Positions 1-6,041 of a stretch of 7,077 bases of DNA are shown piece after piece. Origin of the DNA: Dehalococcoidia bacterium (GTDB lineage Bacteria > Chloroflexota > Dehalococcoidia > JAUSJJ01); assembly GCA_030647705.1 (NCBI GenBank), contig JAUSJJ010000151.1, forward strand, positions 1 to 7,077. The letters are read 5' to 3'. Position numbers and translations under genes: made by a program. How positions within the stretch are numbered: position 1 is the stretch's first letter; every line of letters begins with the position of its first letter. The notes beneath the pieces were generated by a model. That model made no database searches. It saw only the letters and a program-made list of their open reading frames with translations, and was not told the DNA's origin.

Positions 1-30
1 CTACCTCTTTTGCGGAAGATGACTTAGATC

Positions 31-1980
31 ATGGCAGATATCGGGTACATAGCTCTAGTATTGGCATTTATCGCTTCCCTTTACACGATTGCAGCATTCC
101 TCTTCGGAGCGGGAAGACGTTCCGACCTTCTCGAGAGCGCCAGGAATGGGCTGATCGCCACCTGTGCACTGGCCTCCGTCTCGGTAGCCGCCCTGCTCTA
201 TGCCGTGGTAACCCACGATTTCCAGATAGCTTACGTCGCCTCCTACACGAACCGCGATCTGTCTCCTGCCTATTTGATAAGCGCCTTCTGGGCCGGCAAC
301 GCCGGCTCGCTCCTTTTTTGGGCGTGGATGCTGATTGTGCTGGCCGTGGTGGTGGTGCTCCACAAGTGGAACAAGAACCGGGAGCTGATACCCTACGCTT
401 CGGCCATCATCATGGGCGTCGAGGCCTTCTTCCTGTTCCTGCTGCTGTTCACAGCTAATCCCTTCGAGAAGCTCCCCTTCACGCCGGCAGACGGCAGGGG
501 GCTCAATCCATTGCTGGAAAATCCGGGGATGTTGATCCATCCGCCCACGCTGCTGTTCGGGTATCTGGGTTTCACCATACCCTTCGCCTTCGCCATAGCC
601 GCGCTCATCACCAACAGGCTCGGCGATGAGTGGATTGTTTCAGTCCGGAGATGGACGATCATAGCCTGGCTCTCGCTGCTGGTGGGCAACGTGCTCGGCG
701 CCTGGTGGGCATATGTCGAGTTGGGTTGGGGAGGCTACTGGGCCTGGGACCCGGTGGAAAACGCGGGCCTCATGCCCTGGCTGGTGGCCACCGCCTTCCT
801 TCACTCCGTGATGATGCAGAGAAGGAGGGGGATGCTCAAGATATGGAACATGGCGCTGATAATACTGGCCTTCAGCCTGTCCATATTCGGCACCTTCCTC
901 ACGCGCAGCGGCGTCCTTTCCTCGGTGCATACCTTCGCCGATACCGGCATGGGCCCCTTCTTCCTGGGGCTGCTTGCGGTGGTCCTTGTCGGCTCGTTCG
1001 GGTTACTCTGGTACCGGCGTGAAGAGTTGCGGTCGGAAGCGGAGATGGAGTCTCTGGTATCCAGAGAGAGCACCTTTCTGCTGAACAACCTGCTTCTGGT
1101 CGGAGCGACCTTCGCCATCTTCCTGGGCACTGTCTTCCCGGTCATATCGGAGGCGGTACGGGGCGACAAGATCAGCGTGGGAGCGCCATTCTTCAACCAG
1201 GTGAACGGGCCGATCTTCCTGGCGGTCATCGTGCTGACCGGCATTTGCTCCCTGATCGGTTGGCGGCGGGCGTCAAAGACCAATCTGCTTCGCAATTTCC
1301 TGTGGCCGGCAGTGCTGTCCATAGTCGTCAGCGCAGGGCTGTTCCTCATCGGGGTAAGGCAGTGGCTGCCGCTGGCGGCGGTGTTCTTCTGTGTCTTCGT
1401 GGTGCTCACCATTTTCTACGAGCTGGCACGGGGCACCCGGGCCCGGAGCCGGATGAAGGCTGAGAACTACGGGAAGGCATTCTTCGGTCTGATCTGGGCC
1501 AACAAGCCCAGGTACGGCGGCTACATCGTACACATCGGAGTTGTCCTGATCGCCATCGGGGTCATCGGCTCCTCATTCTTCCAGGTGCAGAGTGAAGCTA
1601 TCTTGAAGCCGGGCGAGTCAATGAGCCTCGGCAAGTACACGCTGACCTATGAGGGAATGGACAACTATGTGACCGAGAGCAAGTCGATTACCTCGACCAC
1701 ATTGTCGGTCACCAACTCGGGGGAACCGATCGGCAAGATGGTCCCCCTGAAGTACGTTACGCCTACCTCTGAACAGCCAACGACCGAGGTTGCTATCCGC
1801 TCCACTCCGGTGGAGGACCTGTATGTCATTCTGGTGGGCTGGGACGCTGACGGCTCCGCCTCTTTCAAGGTTCTGGTGAACCCTGCCGTGGCAGGGATAT
1901 GGGTAGGCGGCATTGTGCTGTTCTTCGGTGGACTGATTGCATTCTGGCCTGATCGCCGGGAGCGGTTGCCGGGGGGATAA
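31..1980 (+). CDS. ccmF: CcmF, heme lyase subunit of System I cytochrome c maturation
   Basis: Integral membrane protein of 649 residues, the usual length for CcmF/NrfE. In System I, CcmF accepts heme from holo-CcmE and, with CcmH and CcmI, ligates it to the CXXCH cysteines of apocytochrome c on the outer face of the membrane. The tryptophan-rich WWD signature is at residues 232-250 (WGGYWAWDPVENAG). All four histidines known to be important in E. coli CcmF appear to have equivalents: H170 (LIHPPTLLFGYLG), H258 (FLHSVM), H300 (SSVHTFA) and H501 (YIVHIG). Many hydrophobic segments span the protein, with a large extracytoplasmic loop at about 515-620 before a last helix at about 622-639. The ATG at 31 has only a weak GGAAG about 11 bases upstream, but the family N-terminus fits it. 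The next gene starts 12 bases after the stop, so the two are probably co-transcribed. The other ccm genes (ccmA-E) are presumably upstream, outside the window. Confidence 0.97.
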   Translation: MADIGYIALVLAFIASLYTIAAFLFGAGRRSDLLESARNGLIATCALASVSVAALLYAVVTHDFQIAYVASYTNRDLSPAYLISAFWAGNAGSLLFWAWMLIVLAVVVVLHKWNKNRELIPYASAIIMGVEAFFLFLLLFTANPFEKLPFTPADGRGLNPLLENPGMLIHPPTLLFGYLGFTIPFAFAIAALITNRLGDEWIVSVRRWTIIAWLSLLVGNVLGAWWAYVELGWGGYWAWDPVENAGLMPWLVATAFLHSVMMQRRRGMLKIWNMALIILAFSLSIFGTFLTRSGVLSSVHTFADTGMGPFFLGLLAVVLVGSFGLLWYRREELRSEAEMESLVSRESTFLLNNLLLVGATFAIFLGTVFPVISEAVRGDKISVGAPFFNQVNGPIFLAVIVLTGICSLIGWRRASKTNLLRNFLWPAVLSIVVSAGLFLIGVRQWLPLAAVFFCVFVVLTIFYELARGTRARSRMKAENYGKAFFGLIWANKPRYGGYIVHIGVVLIAIGVIGSSFFQVQSEAILKPGESMSLGKYTLTYEGMDNYVTESKSITSTTLSVTNSGEPIGKMVPLKYVTPTSEQPTTEVAIRSTPVEDLYVILVGWDADGSASFKVLVNPAVAGIWVGGIVLFFGGLIAFWPDRRERLPGG

Positions 1981-1992
1981 GGGGTCATTTCC

Positions 1993-2499
1993 ATGGTGCT
2001 CAAGACGTTGGTTTCTGTAGCTCTCATTGTTTTGGCAGTATCGATCTTTGTGTCGCCCGCACTGGCTGCCGACACAGCCACGGTTAACAGCATCGCCGCA
2101 AAGGTGATGTGTCAATGCGGCTGCGGCAAGACAGTGCTCAACTGCGACGACCAGGGTTGTACCACGCGGGAAGAGATGCTTTCGACAATCAGGCAAGGCC
2201 TTGACAATGGCCGGTCCGAGAATCAGATCATCCAGACCTTTGTGGCGAGGTACGGGGAAAAGGTGCTGGTGGAGCCGCCCAAGCAGGGGTTCAACCTGGT
2301 GGTCTGGGTCACCCCGTTCGCTGCGCTCGTGTTTGGGGCAGGGCTTGTCTTCGTCATGGCAAGGCAATGGGTAAACCGCAGCAAGACCCTTCCGACGGCG
2401 CCTGCGGGCGGATCTGCTGAAGCCGACCCGAAAGAGGACAAGTACCGCCGCCGCCTGGAGAAGGAGCTAAAGGACTTCGAGGAGAAGGGCTTCAGATGA
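1993..2499 (+). CDS. ccmH: CcmH-family thiol-redox protein with CxCxC motif
   Basis: Protein of 168 residues, slightly longer than the roughly 130-150 of stand-alone CcmH/CycL/NrfF. Such proteins keep apocytochrome c cysteines reduced and take part in heme ligation with CcmF. It has an N-terminal signal peptide or anchor (residues 4-20, likely cleavage after A25 or A26 in SPALAAD). An extracytoplasmic three-helix redox domain follows (about 30-95), with the family features REEMLSTIRQGLDNGRSENQ and FVARYGEKVLVEPP. A transmembrane helix lies at about 102-124, then a charged, probably cytosolic tail (about 128-168). Where proteobacterial CcmH has LRCxxC, this protein has VMCQCGCGK and two more cysteines downstream: C40, C42, C44, C51 and C56. 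The start has a good GGGG ribosome site at 1981-1984, spacing 8. Its TGA overlaps the ATG of the next gene (ATGA, 2496-2499), which suggests translational coupling. The family call is firm from the C-terminal half of the domain and the ccmF context. Confidence 0.91.
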   Translation: MVLKTLVSVALIVLAVSIFVSPALAADTATVNSIAAKVMCQCGCGKTVLNCDDQGCTTREEMLSTIRQGLDNGRSENQIIQTFVARYGEKVLVEPPKQGFNLVVWVTPFAALVFGAGLVFVMARQWVNRSKTLPTAPAGGSAEADPKEDKYRRRLEKELKDFEEKGFR

Positions 2500-2942
2500 C
2501 AGCTTTCGTCGCGCTTGCCCTGGCCGTTTTGACCTTCGTCTTCATTGCTTATCCATTGTTCAGGCAGAAGACGTACGCGGTCGGCCGTTCTGAAGACGAC
2601 AGGCTGCAGGAACTGAAATCAAAGCGTGAGACTACGTACTCGATGCTCAAGGAGCTTGAGTTCGACCACCAGTCGGGTATTCTGACCGACGAGGACTATC
2701 GTGATCTGGAGGAGAGGTACAAGCGTAAGGCCGTATCCATCCTCAAAGACATCGATGGCGTCAATACCGAACACCACGGACAACAGAAGAGTCCTGCCGC
2801 CATGGACGAAATAGAGAAGCGTGTGCTGGCCATGCGCAAGGGCAAAGGCCGGTTCTGCGCGCAGTGCGGAGCGAAGATCATCGAAGGTGACCGTTTCTGC
2901 GCCAAATGCGGCGCCGGCGTCAGCCAGGGAGAAAAGAGTTGA
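2496..2942 (+). CDS. CcmI-like membrane protein with C-terminal zinc ribbon
   Basis: Protein of 148 residues. One N-terminal transmembrane helix (about 2-22) is followed by positive charges (RQK), which suggests that the rest lies in the cytosol. Residues 36-88 form a charged, probably coiled-coil region resembling the CcmI/CycH N-terminal segment: ETTYSMLKELEFDHQSGILT, then EDY and LEERYKRKA. The periplasmic TPR domain that holds apocytochrome in proteobacterial CcmI is absent. In its place, after a linker (about 90-118), is a four-cysteine zinc ribbon (FCAQCG at 120-125, FCAKCG at 134-139; C121, C124, C135, C138). It overlaps ccmH by four bases (ATGA) and uses GGAG/AAGGG sites at 2481-2489 inside ccmH. 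Position after ccmF-ccmH supports a role in heme ligation complex assembly, but the exact role is not known. The alternative reading is a generic zinc-ribbon membrane protein. I leave the symbol empty because the diagnostic TPR part is missing. Confidence 0.85.
   Translation: MTAFVALALAVLTFVFIAYPLFRQKTYAVGRSEDDRLQELKSKRETTYSMLKELEFDHQSGILTDEDYRDLEERYKRKAVSILKDIDGVNTEHHGQQKSPAAMDEIEKRVLAMRKGKGRFCAQCGAKIIEGDRFCAKCGAGVSQGEKS
2926..2931 (+). promoter_or_regulatory. Ribosome binding site fixing a TTG start
   Basis: AGGGAG lies seven bases before the TTG at 2939-2941. The TTG overlaps the upstream stop codon (TTGA, 2939-2942). Starting there gives a normal signal peptide (IKRAFLVALFLALSLSLTA). The farther ATG at 2906 would put an arginine-rich, read-through-like extension (MRRRRQPGRKE) in front of it, lies inside the zinc-ribbon codons of the upstream gene, and shows no Shine-Dalgarno match that I can see. 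Confidence 0.8.
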
Positions 2943-4108
2943 TCAAGAGAGCCTTTCTGGTTGCATTGTTCTTGGCCCTGAGTCTGTCCCTAACGGCAGT
3001 TGTTGCCGCTCAGGGGACGGGAGAAATAATTGGAACCCTAGTCAACGGGACCGAAGGAGGCAGTAGCATTGGCGGCGACCAGAACGTTACGTTGTTGGTC
3101 AGCGTGAACGGCCAGCCCAGCGGCGGCTCCGCGGCGAAGAGCGATGCCCAGGGCAAGTTTACCTTCACCGGCCTCTCCACCGATGCCTCCTACGGCTACC
3201 AGGTGTTGACCAACTACCAGGGCGTACATTACACCAGCAAGGCCATTGCTTTTGCTGAAGGGGAAACCTCCAAATCAGCAGACGTCAACGTATACGAGAC
3301 CACTGACAGCGATGCCTTCATATCCATATTGCTGGGGCACGTGGTGTTCTTTCAAGACGAGGACGTCCTGGAAGTCAAGGAGTTTTACCTTGTAGTCAAC
3401 TCCGCTGACCGGACGTATACCGGCTCTCAGCAAGTGACTCCGGACGGCAGGAAACAGACCATGAGCCTCTCGTTGCCCAAGGGGGCCACCAATGTCAAAT
3501 ACACCAACGGCCTTACCGATTTGACCACTGCGGCCGGCGGGGACGGTTTGCTGTCCACCCTGCCCATCATGCCTGGCATGAATGGAGTGGGCTACACCTA
3601 CGAGCTCAACAATAGTTCGGATAAATACACGTTCACCAAGAAGATACCCCAGGGCATCGCCCAGATCGACTTGCTGGCCGAGGGCAAAGAGAAAGAGATC
3701 GCCGGCGAAGGGCTCACGGTGGAAGAGCCCCTCGATGTTCAGGGCATCGCATATGCTCACGCTTCGAAGCAGAACCTGGCTGCCGGTGATGTCCTGACAG
3801 TCCAGCTTTCACGCCTGACTCCCGGCGGATCTCAAAGCATGGTGCTATTGGTGATCGTGGCTCTTGGCGTGCTGGCGGCCCTCGGCAGCGCCGGCTTCCT
3901 GTGGAAAAGGCGCAGAACTCAGCCGGCCCCACGCGTTTCCCAGACGGGCGCCGAGCAGGGTCAAATCCTGCTCTCCGAGCTAGCGCGGCTTGACGATGAG
4001 TTCGAGAGCGGCAAGATCTCCGAGCAAGACTACACGAGCCTGCGGGCTGCCAAGAAGGCCCAGCTTATCGAGCACCTGCAGAAAACAGAGGCGCCCAAGG
4101 GCGAATAA
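2939..4108 (+). CDS. Exported, membrane-anchored beta-domain protein of the ccm cluster
   Basis: Protein of 389 residues when started at the TTG at 2939, which I prefer over the ATG at 2906 because of the AGGGAG ribosome site and the TTGA overlap. It has a signal peptide (residues 1-24, cleavage near VVAA-QG). Next comes a beta-rich domain at about 26-118 resembling carboxypeptidase regulatory-like folds (EIIGTLVNGTEGG, DAQGKFTFTGL, YGYQVLTNYQGVHY). A second beta-rich extracytoplasmic domain follows (about 120-295; VYETTDSD, EFYLVVNSADRTYTG, LSLPKGATNVKY). A transmembrane helix lies at about 301-322 with a KRRR stop-transfer, then a cytosolic tail. The tail (about 341-381) holds a SHOCT-like helical module, ELARLDDEFESGKISEQDY, similar to the motif in the preceding CcmI-like protein. 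No catalytic motif or heme-binding CXXCH is visible. Translational overlap with the ccm genes suggests an accessory role in cytochrome c maturation. The molecular function is unknown. Confidence 0.88.
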   Translation: MIKRAFLVALFLALSLSLTAVVAAQGTGEIIGTLVNGTEGGSSIGGDQNVTLLVSVNGQPSGGSAAKSDAQGKFTFTGLSTDASYGYQVLTNYQGVHYTSKAIAFAEGETSKSADVNVYETTDSDAFISILLGHVVFFQDEDVLEVKEFYLVVNSADRTYTGSQQVTPDGRKQTMSLSLPKGATNVKYTNGLTDLTTAAGGDGLLSTLPIMPGMNGVGYTYELNNSSDKYTFTKKIPQGIAQIDLLAEGKEKEIAGEGLTVEEPLDVQGIAYAHASKQNLAAGDVLTVQLSRLTPGGSQSMVLLVIVALGVLAALGSAGFLWKRRRTQPAPRVSQTGAEQGQILLSELARLDDEFESGKISEQDYTSLRAAKKAQLIEHLQKTEAPKGE

Positions 4109-4171
4109 CAGCAACATGCCGGAAGCGATTCAATTTGTAGATCGGGTTTCCTAACTCCGACCGTCGCGGGC

Positions 4172-4203
4172 GGGCAGGTTGGTCCCGACGAGTCGGGATG
4201 CCC
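4172..4203. repeat. GC-rich imperfect hairpin / inverted repeat
   Basis: A perfect 7-bp inverted repeat, TCCCGAC-GA-GTCGGGA, occupies 4183-4198. It is extended by outer arms GGGCA (4172-4176) and TGCCC (4199-4203), with an unpaired GGTTGG on the left side. No T-run follows it, so it is not a standard intrinsic terminator. It could be an mRNA-stabilising 3' hairpin for the upstream operon, a protein-binding palindrome upstream of the kinase promoter, or a copy of a dispersed palindromic element. Confidence 0.6.
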
Positions 4204-4246
4204 TATGGTGGCTCGCTGGACACGGGTCTTATCCTGCCGGGCCGGC

Positions 4247-4275
4247 TTGATATGTTTGGGAAGCGCTGCTAGAAT
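4247..4275 (+). promoter_or_regulatory. Sigma-70-type promoter with extended -10 element
   Basis: TTGATA (4247-4252) and TAGAAT (4270-4275) are separated by exactly 17 bases. TG followed by one base comes directly before the -10 hexamer (4267-4269), the extended -10 arrangement. Each hexamer matches the consensus at five of six positions. Transcription would begin near 4281-4283, about 115 bases before the kinase start codon, leaving room for an untranslated leader or leader ORF. It probably drives the kinase and response regulator genes as a unit separate from the ccm operon. Confidence 0.72.
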
Positions 4276-4334
4276 ATTGCTCCACCGACCCAGACCTGTT
4301 GCCCAGCCCGATAGCGTATTTTTTAGAGGAATCA

Positions 4335-4400
4335 GTGCCGGCCAGCATGAATGAGCGCTCTATCCAAGTGGCCCGAAAACGGTTCATCGAGGTGCTGTGA
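4335..4400 (+). CDS. Possible 21-codon leader ORF coupled to the kinase gene
   Basis: A GTG at 4335 follows AGAGGA (4325-4330) by four bases and opens a 21-codon frame (MPASMNERSIQ..., ending RKRFIEVL). Its TGA at 4398-4400 overlaps the kinase GTG (GTGA, 4397-4400). A shorter version could start at the in-frame ATG at 4347, but that has no ribosome site at normal spacing. The peptide is basic and has no run of one amino acid typical of attenuators. Such an ORF could deliver ribosomes to the weakly served kinase start through translational coupling. It is also short enough to be chance, so confidence is limited. Confidence 0.38.
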   Translation: MPASMNERSIQVARKRFIEVL

Positions 4401-6040
4401 TCACAGGGAATCGTCTTTCTTCAACTGCAGACAGGGCCAACCGGTCGGACGGGCCTGCCAGCTCCTTCCAGCACTGGCAGGCGGTTTTCGACGGCCTTGA
4501 GGACGAGGTCCTCATCATAGACCGAGACTACCGGATCGTGGAGGCCAACAAGTCAGCCCTGCTCCGGCTGGGCAAGCGCAGGGAGGAAGTGCTGGGGCAC
4601 TGCTGCTATGACATCTCTCATGGCCTGCCGGAACTGTGTCGCCCGCCTCGTCTGGAGTGCCCTCTCAAGACAGTGTGGGAGACCGGCAAGCCTGCCCGCG
4701 CCACTCATTGTCACGTGTATCGCACCGGTGCAGAAGAAAAGAGGCAATACCTGGATATCGTGGCCTCTCCGGTGCTGGACGAGCAGGGCTCGCCCATCGC
4801 GGTTGCCGAGGTGATGCGGGACATAACCGTGACCAAGGAGCTGGAGCAGAAGATCGCTGAATCCCACCGCGACCTGCTGGCCTTGAGGACCATAACGGGC
4901 GTAGTCAGCCAGTCCCTGGACCTGGATACGGTGCTGGGCAGTGCCCTGGACAAGACGCTGCGGATAATGAAGGCGAACAGCGGCGGCATACTCCTGCTGG
5001 ACGAGGAGAAGCAAGAGCTTTGTTACAAGGCCTACCGCGGACTGTCCCGCAGGTATGCCGAGGAAATGTGCATGCGCGTGGGCGAAGGGATTGCCGGCAA
5101 GGTGGCGCAGACCGGAGAGGCGATTCTGGTCGAGGACCTCTCGAACGATCCTCGTGCTTTCCGCCCGGCGCTGATAGCGGCGGAGAAGCTGAGGGCAGTG
5201 GCCAGCGTGCCGCTCCGCCTCAAAGAGAAGGTCCTGGGCGTGATGAACATCGCCAGCAGCGAGCCCAGAAGGTTCACCAAGAGAGATATCCAGTTCCTGG
5301 ACAGCGTTGCCGCACAGGTTGCCATTGCCGTGGAGAACGCGAAGTTGCATCAGGAGGTGCAGCACCAGGACATGATACGTAGGGAACTGCTGCGCGAGAT
5401 ATTATCGATTCAGGAAGAGGAGCGCAGAAGAATCGCGCGGGAACTGCACGACGAGACCAGCCAGTCGCTGGCCAGCCTCAGTGCCAGCCTGGAAGCCGTC
5501 ATGGGAATGTTGCCGCCGGGCGCAAGTGAAGCCAAGTCCAGGCTGAGGAAAATACAGGACATCTCGGTAAGCATACTTGACGAGGTGCATAGACTGGTAT
5601 ATGAACTCCGACCGACGCTGCTCGATGACCTCGGGCTGGTTGCAGCCACGCGCTGGCTGGCAGACAACAACCTGGGCAAGTCCGGGGTGAAAGTGATTTT
5701 CAAGACTCGCGGCCGTGAGCGAAGACTGCCCCCCGCGCTCGAAGCGACTCTGTTCCGGGTTGTGCAGGAGGCGGTATCCAACATCGCCCATCACGCCGGC
5801 GCCGCGAATGCCAGCATAGCACTGGATTTTCAGAAGAGGGCCATAAGAGTCCACGTCAAGGATGATGGCAAGGGTTTCGATGTCGAGGAGGCCATCACCT
5901 CCAAAGAGCGGCCGAGGGGACTGGGCTTGCTTGGCATGAGAGAGAGGATTGAGCTGGTAAACGGTACTCTGAACATCGTGTCCCGCGCTGGAGCGGGCAC
6001 TCAGATCGATATACGAATTCCCCTGGATAGCGAGGTTTGA
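4397..6040 (+). CDS. Cytosolic PAS-GAF sensor histidine kinase, HisKA_3 (NarL partner) family
   Basis: Protein of 547 residues with no membrane segment, so a soluble sensor. A PAS domain lies at about 24-147 (FDGLEDEVLIIDRDYRIVEA near its start, EVMRDITVTKELE at its end). A GAF domain follows at about 165-318 (LDLDTVLGSALDK, VGEGIAGKVAQTGE, VPLRLKEKVLGVMNIAS). The HisKA_3 dimerisation/phosphoacceptor helix (about 332-405) carries IARELHDETSQSL with H351 as the likely phosphorylated histidine. The ATPase domain (about 445-545) has an N box (EAVSNIAHHA, N462), G1 (DDGKGFD) and G2 (RGLGLLGMRER). All key catalytic motifs are present, so it should be active. The PAS domain has cysteines C69, C70, C81, C88 and C105 plus H75, a possible metal or redox site. 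The start is GTG 4397: the frame is blocked by a TGA at 4352 and there is no earlier start codon. The only ribosome site is GAGG at four bases. The partner regulator follows one base after the stop. Confidence 0.95.
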   Translation: MITGNRLSSTADRANRSDGPASSFQHWQAVFDGLEDEVLIIDRDYRIVEANKSALLRLGKRREEVLGHCCYDISHGLPELCRPPRLECPLKTVWETGKPARATHCHVYRTGAEEKRQYLDIVASPVLDEQGSPIAVAEVMRDITVTKELEQKIAESHRDLLALRTITGVVSQSLDLDTVLGSALDKTLRIMKANSGGILLLDEEKQELCYKAYRGLSRRYAEEMCMRVGEGIAGKVAQTGEAILVEDLSNDPRAFRPALIAAEKLRAVASVPLRLKEKVLGVMNIASSEPRRFTKRDIQFLDSVAAQVAIAVENAKLHQEVQHQDMIRRELLREILSIQEEERRRIARELHDETSQSLASLSASLEAVMGMLPPGASEAKSRLRKIQDISVSILDEVHRLVYELRPTLLDDLGLVAATRWLADNNLGKSGVKVIFKTRGRERRLPPALEATLFRVVQEAVSNIAHHAGAANASIALDFQKRAIRVHVKDDGKGFDVEEAITSKERPRGLGLLGMRERIELVNGTLNIVSRAGAGTQIDIRIPLDSEV

Positions 6041-6041
6041 C

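Larger units (their letters stand above)
4109..4396. other. Intergenic regulatory region between ccm genes and kinase
   Basis: This 288-base stretch separates the end of the ccm-type operon from the kinase start. No protein with recognisable homology is visible. It contains a GC-rich hairpin (4172-4203), a strong promoter (4247-4275) and a possible short leader ORF (4335-4400), each listed separately. No hairpin followed by a T-run is present after 4108, so termination of the upstream operon may be Rho-dependent, or transcription may partly read through into the kinase genes. Confidence 0.75.

Noticed and set aside
1..30. Tail of an upstream gene (perhaps ccmE)
   Set aside because: Frames ending at TGA 20-22 or TAG 25-27 are possible, but six to eight codons are too few to recognise any protein, so no feature is called.
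1618..2367. Long minus-strand open frame across the ccmF/ccmH junction
   Set aside because: Its translation is low-complexity, rich in H, R and P and without a domain pattern, and it opposes two clearly real genes. It is a shadow of GC-rich coding sequence.
2906..2938. Upstream ATG start for the beta-domain protein
   Set aside because: It would add eleven arginine-rich residues before the signal peptide, lies inside the zinc-ribbon codons of the upstream gene and lacks a visible ribosome site. The TTG at 2939 has AGGGAG at seven bases.
4351..4500. Alternative frame starting at ATG 4351
   Set aside because: It overlaps the leader and kinase start in another frame, has no ribosome site and gives an unstructured translation running into the kinase coding region.
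4553..5365. Minus-strand open frame of 270 codons opposite the kinase
   Set aside because: It lies wholly within the PAS-GAF coding region and has no recognisable motif. It is a composition artefact.
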